Part shown: positions 5,365 to 8,347 of the stretch, one piece after another
Layout of the letters: every line of letters begins with the position of its first letter
Position numbering within the stretch: position 1 is the first letter of the stretch
Source: Bacteroidales bacterium
GTDB lineage: Bacteria > Bacteroidota > Bacteroidia > Bacteroidales > UBA4181
Length of the DNA: 8,347 bases
Direction: 5' to 3'
Assembly: GCA_031264715.1 (NCBI GenBank)
Contig: JAISDP010000175.1
Location: forward strand, 1 to 8,347
Notes under the pieces: generated by a model
Seen by the model: the letters and a program-made list of their open reading frames with translations, nothing else
The model's database searches: none
Told to the model about the DNA's origin: nothing
Program-made: the position numbers and the translations under genes

Positions 5365-7881
5365 TTAATTACTTCTTTTACTTTCGGCCAGCTGTTTAAT
5401 GGCCAGTTCAATATTCCCGTCCAACCTTTCGGCAAGACGGAACAGTTCGAGTTTTTCCGTTTCTTCAGTCGTGTACGTGTAATACTCTTCCAAAGACACT
5501 TCCGTGGCATACACTGCCGACTGCACGCCGCCAAGCCCAATCCATACCTCTTTATATTTCCGGTTCGGGTTATTTGACATATTAATGGACAAAACCTGCG
5601 CTTTTTCCCTGTCGGTCAGACCGAGCATGGCCTGAATACTGTCGAACCTGTTCATGTACTTGCGCTGGTCCAACAGGATTTTACAGTCGGAGTTGTTGAT
5701 AATACTCTCTTTTACAATGGGCGACTGTATGATGTCATCCACTTCCTGCGTGACCACGATTGCCTCGCCGAAAAACTTCCTGACCGTCTTGAATAGATAC
5801 TTAATATACTCTGCCATACCCTCTTTTGCAATGGCCTTCCACGCTTCTTCTATCAAAATGAGCTTCCGGATACCCTTTAACCTGCGCATCTTGTTGATAA
5901 AAACCTCCATGATGATAATCGTAACTATCGGAAAGAGGATTTTGTGATCTTTGATACTGTCTATTTCAAATACTATGAAGCGCTTGGAGAGCAAATCCAA
6001 CTGTTTTTCGGAGTTAAGCAGGTAGTCGTATTCGCCGCCCCTGTAATATGGCTCCAGCACATTGAGGAAATTTGCCAGGTCGAAATCCTTTTCGCGGACT
6101 TTCCTGGCTTCCAGAATTTCGCGGTACTCGCTCCCGACAAACTCGTAAAACGTGTTGAAGGAAGGCGTTATCCCTCTATCGTCCCCGTCGCCGCCTTTAC
6201 CCTTCAATTGATCAATATACAGGCTGACTGCATTGGAGAGGGCGACTTCCTCGGCGCGTGTCGGCGGCTCGTTATCGCGTTTCCAAAGCGTAAGGATGAG
6301 CGTTTTGATGCTTTCCCGCTTTTCGATGTCGAAAACACCGTCATCGACATAAAACGGGTTAAACGCGATCGGGTTATCTTCGGTATAGGTGAAATACAGC
6401 CCGTCCCCGCCGTTTGTCCTGCGGTTGATCAGGCTGCACAGTCCCTGGTACGAATTACCCGTATCCACCAGGACAATGTGCGCCCCCTGTTCCCAATACT
6501 GACGTACCATGTGGTTGGTGAAAAAGGATTTTCCACTCCCCGACGGGCCAAGTATGAACTTGTTGCGATTCGTGATGATTCCCTTTTTCATGGGCAAATC
6601 CGAGATGTCTAAATGCAGCGGTTTTCCGGTCAGCCTGTCCACCATTTTAATGCCGAACGGACTGGGCGATGACTGGTAATTGGTTTCTTCCGTAAAAAAG
6701 CATAATGCCTGTTCGATGAACGTGTAAAACGATTCCTCGCTTGGAAAATCCGCTTCATTGCCGGGAATCCCCGCCCAGAACAGGGCGGGGGCATCAACGG
6801 TATTGTAGCGCGGCTTACATTCCATCAAAGCCAGCTGGCTGCCCACATCGTTTTTTATCCGCGCCAGCTCGTCCCTGTCGTCGCTCCACGCCATGACGTT
6901 GCAGTGGCAGCGCACCGAAGTAAGCCCCAGCGAATGTGCTTCGTTCAGGTATTGCTCTATCCAGATTTTGTTGATCTGGTTGGCACGGCTGTACCTTGAC
7001 AGCGAGTGCATGTTCCGCGCCTGCTTCTCAAAGCGTTTCAGATTTTCCGCATGGTCGTCGATAAAAATGTACTGGTTCCAGATGTGGTTGCAGGACAGCA
7101 GCACGCCCACAGGCGCGGCGAAGGACAGCCGGCAGTCGCTGCGGTCCGTTGACAGCTTTTCGTACCGGCTGTCGGCAGATACCCTGCCGGGCAGGTCGTC
7201 CGCGTCCGAAAGCGTATGCAGGCACAGGCAACTGTCGCCGATTTTCATCCCGTCAGCGCCCAGGTACAAATCTTTCAGACAGGCTGTATCTTCGAGTGAA
7301 AGTGAAAAATACTTCTCGATGATGCCCGGACTGTCCCCTGTGCCGGTAATTTCGCCGTCCGTCAGCCGCGTAAGCGTGATAAAGCCGCTGTCGTTCACAA
7401 TCCGCTCAAACTGCCCGACCGCTTCCAGAAACCTGCTTACGGCTTCTTTGTCCCTGATTTCCTTCGGGACAAGAAAACCGCGGCACAGCGTGTTGAAGTT
7501 GCTCTGCATCCGCATCCGCTCCTTCGTCGTTTTGGTCAGGAACAGGTAGCAGGCATGGTTCAGGTACGGACGCTCGTTAAAATGCCGTTCAAAGGAACGG
7601 GACAGAAAACTCAAGCCCTCCCTTTGAATGTCGGGCGTGTAATTTTCCCTGATAAACCAGTCGGCTTTATGCACAATACTGTAATTGGGCAATACCCTGA
7701 TCGCCTTTACCCATGCCGAGTGTATCGCCTCATATTCGGAAGATGCAACGGTAAACAGTTCGGGCAGTTGCACCCGGAACGCCGCCGTTACGTCCGCATC
7801 CTTTGAAACAATACAGCCGTTTTCTACTGCCAGAAGCGGGAATTTGCTTTCCAGCGTGGCTGCTCTCATTACGTTTCTCAT
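5365..7881 (-). CDS. traG: TraG, VirB4-family conjugation ATPase of Bacteroidetes conjugative transposons
   Basis: An 838-residue ATPase, about the usual full length for this family. I chose the ATG at 7881 because it forms the ATGA overlap with the traF stop and gives the family start MRNVMRAATLESKFPLLAVE; the longer frame from 8061 would lie inside traF. The N-terminal part (DUF3875-like: ESKFPLLAVENGCIVSKDAD) is followed by the VirB4/TrbE-like region. A perfect Walker A motif, GPSGSGKS, lies at residues 445-452. The Walker B region LILIEEAW lies near 675-681, with Glu-Glu at 678-679, and is followed by a TQEVDDI stretch as in VirB4/TraG ATPases. The product should hydrolyse ATP at the inner membrane to drive channel assembly or transfer. 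It should not be confused with the VirD4-type coupling protein that is also called TraG in RP4. No broken motifs were seen. traI follows after 20 bases. Confidence 0.96.
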   Translation of the reverse strand: MRNVMRAATLESKFPLLAVENGCIVSKDADVTAAFRVQLPELFTVASSEYEAIHSAWVKAIRVLPNYSIVHKADWFIRENYTPDIQREGLSFLSRSFERHFNERPYLNHACYLFLTKTTKERMRMQSNFNTLCRGFLVPKEIRDKEAVSRFLEAVGQFERIVNDSGFITLTRLTDGEITGTGDSPGIIEKYFSLSLEDTACLKDLYLGADGMKIGDSCLCLHTLSDADDLPGRVSADSRYEKLSTDRSDCRLSFAAPVGVLLSCNHIWNQYIFIDDHAENLKRFEKQARNMHSLSRYSRANQINKIWIEQYLNEAHSLGLTSVRCHCNVMAWSDDRDELARIKNDVGSQLALMECKPRYNTVDAPALFWAGIPGNEADFPSEESFYTFIEQALCFFTEETNYQSSPSPFGIKMVDRLTGKPLHLDISDLPMKKGIITNRNKFILGPSGSGKSFFTNHMVRQYWEQGAHIVLVDTGNSYQGLCSLINRRTNGGDGLYFTYTEDNPIAFNPFYVDDGVFDIEKRESIKTLILTLWKRDNEPPTRAEEVALSNAVSLYIDQLKGKGGDGDDRGITPSFNTFYEFVGSEYREILEARKVREKDFDLANFLNVLEPYYRGGEYDYLLNSEKQLDLLSKRFIVFEIDSIKDHKILFPIVTIIIMEVFINKMRRLKGIRKLILIEEAWKAIAKEGMAEYIKYLFKTVRKFFGEAIVVTQEVDDIIQSPIVKESIINNSDCKILLDQRKYMNRFDSIQAMLGLTDREKAQVLSINMSNNPNRKYKEVWIGLGGVQSAVYATEVSLEEYYTYTTEETEKLELFRLAERLDGNIELAIKQLAESKRSN

Positions 7882-8201
7882 ACTTCCTTTTTCTTTTGGA
7901 TGAATAACCGGGAAAAGCTCCGGCGGTTGATGACATACCGCGGATGGCTGCGCCTTGCCTGTGCTTTCATCAGCCCGTGTTCGCCGTACTTTGTATTCAG
8001 GTGGAACGTGCCGTAAACCAGCACGCCCGCGGCAGTAACGCCGAAGAATATGCAAATCCACTGGTTGACGCCCGCCATGTACATGACGACGAACACGACA
8101 AACAGGCCCAGCAGCCCGCCTGCGAACATGAAAAGATACTGGCTTTTCAGCCCCTGAAATTCCGCCGGTTTGCCAATTCCCCTGTTAACTGGAAATTCCA
8201 T
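7878..8201 (-). CDS. traF: TraF, conjugative transposon inner-membrane protein (VirB3-like, DUF4133)
   Basis: A 107-residue protein starting MEFPVNRGIGKPAEF, which matches the usual TraF start. An ATG one codon upstream (8204) would add one Met, and a longer reading frame from 8285 overlaps the end of traE and is unlikely. Two membrane segments are visible, at about residues 22-42 and 47-65, followed by a basic cytoplasmic tail rich in Arg and Lys (HPRYVINRR, then KKK at the end). Size and topology fit VirB3/TrbD-type proteins, which sit beside the VirB4 ATPase at the inner membrane. The next gene is indeed the VirB4-like traG, and the two overlap by four bases (ATGA), suggesting coupled translation. 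Family call is firm; the partnership with TraG is inferred from order and from type IV secretion systems generally. Confidence 0.94.
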   Translation of the reverse strand: MEFPVNRGIGKPAEFQGLKSQYLFMFAGGLLGLFVVFVVMYMAGVNQWICIFFGVTAAGVLVYGTFHLNTKYGEHGLMKAQARRSHPRYVINRRSFSRLFIQKKKEV

Positions 8202-8221
8202 CATCAATTTTAGGGTTTTGA

Positions 8222-8347
8222 TTACAGGAAAAAGGAACGTAAAATGGTAGCCGCCACGATCAGGAAGATACAGGCTCCGAACCACGAAGCCGCCGTTTTG
8301 GACGTGTCGGGATCGCCGCTCGAAAACTTGGAATAGACCTTTACCCC
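8222..8347 (-). CDS. traE: TraE, conjugative transposon small membrane protein (VirB2-like), 5' end outside window
   Basis: This is the last 41 residues of TraE plus a TAA stop; the start lies beyond the right edge. I translated it by hand from the minus strand. It begins GVKVYSKFSSGDPDTSKTAA, followed by a hydrophobic segment at about residues 22-34 of the fragment and a short basic and hydrophobic end. The sequence strongly resembles the C-terminal half of Bacteroidetes TraE (DUF4134), a small two-helix membrane protein placed with the VirB2/TrbC pilin-like subunits by size, topology and operon position. It would sit in the inner membrane as part of the transfer channel or pilus. traF begins 20 bases downstream. 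The fragment shows no frameshift. The family call is sure; the pilin role is inferred from the family. Confidence 0.93.
   Translation of the reverse strand, partial: GVKVYSKFSSGDPDTSKTAASWFGACIFLIVAATILRSFFL

Noticed and set aside
5944..7549. Two plus-strand open frames above 200 codons opposite traG (5944-6612 and 6893-7549)
   Set aside because: Both are inside the strongly supported traG gene and lack family features; long antisense frames are expected from the codon bias of a 2.5 kb gene.
7882..8061. N-terminal extension of TraG by 60 residues to an upstream ATG
   Set aside because: It would overlap more than half of traF in another frame. The family start is at 7881, where there is an ATGA overlap with the traF stop.
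8205..8285. N-terminal extension of TraF by about 27 residues
   Set aside because: It overlaps the end of traE and adds a segment absent from TraF proteins, which begin at MEFPVN or a close variant.

Overview
The window is part of the transfer (tra) operon of a Bacteroidetes conjugative transposon (integrative and conjugative element) of the CTnDOT-like class. Ten genes lie head to tail, all on the minus strand. Read in the direction of transcription (right to left) they are traE (5' end cut off by the window), traF, traG, traI, traJ, traK, traL, traM, traN and traO (3' end cut off). This is the standard gene order of these elements. I identified each gene from recognisable family sequence and from position; no search was run. 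A Bacteroidales host is supported by the families themselves, by A-rich start regions with little or no Shine-Dalgarno sequence, by three exported proteins with Gln just after the predicted signal peptidase site, and by fairly GC-rich genes separated by very AT-rich junctions. I cannot name a genus.

Layout: 7878-8347 holds the end of traE and all of traF (small membrane subunits resembling VirB2 and VirB3). 5365-7881 is traG, the large VirB4-like ATPase, with intact Walker A and Walker B motifs. 4706-5344 is traI, an exported DUF4141-type protein. 3561-4646 is traJ, a polytopic VirB6/TrbL-like channel protein. 2914-3537 is traK (VirB8-like). 2601-2900 is traL (small one-pass membrane protein). 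1250-2623 is traM (VirB10-like). 272-1213 is traN (VirB9-like, DUF4138). 1-275 is the start of traO. Together they would form the mating-pair channel: an ATPase at the inner membrane, an inner-membrane platform (TraE, F, J, K, L), a periplasm-spanning scaffold (TraM) and exported or outer-membrane-side parts (TraN, TraO, probably TraI).

Every complete gene reads through without a frameshift. Junctions are tight: ATGA overlaps at traF/traG and traN/traO, a longer overlap at traL/traM, and gaps of 13 to 59 bases elsewhere. No stretch above 60 bases lacks a gene, and I see no RNA gene, insertion sequence, CRISPR array, attachment site or convincing terminator.

The gene content is ordinary for this class of element. 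The part that known families do not explain is a set of AT-rich tandem repeats of 7-base period, with a different unit at each of three junctions: traI/traJ, traL/traM (where the repeat is translated as the tail of TraL) and traM/traN. In addition, traI and traN share an identical 18-base start region. The 7-base period means that gain or loss of one unit in traL would change reading frame. By hand translation, losing one of the two units nearest traM would fuse TraL in frame to TraM.
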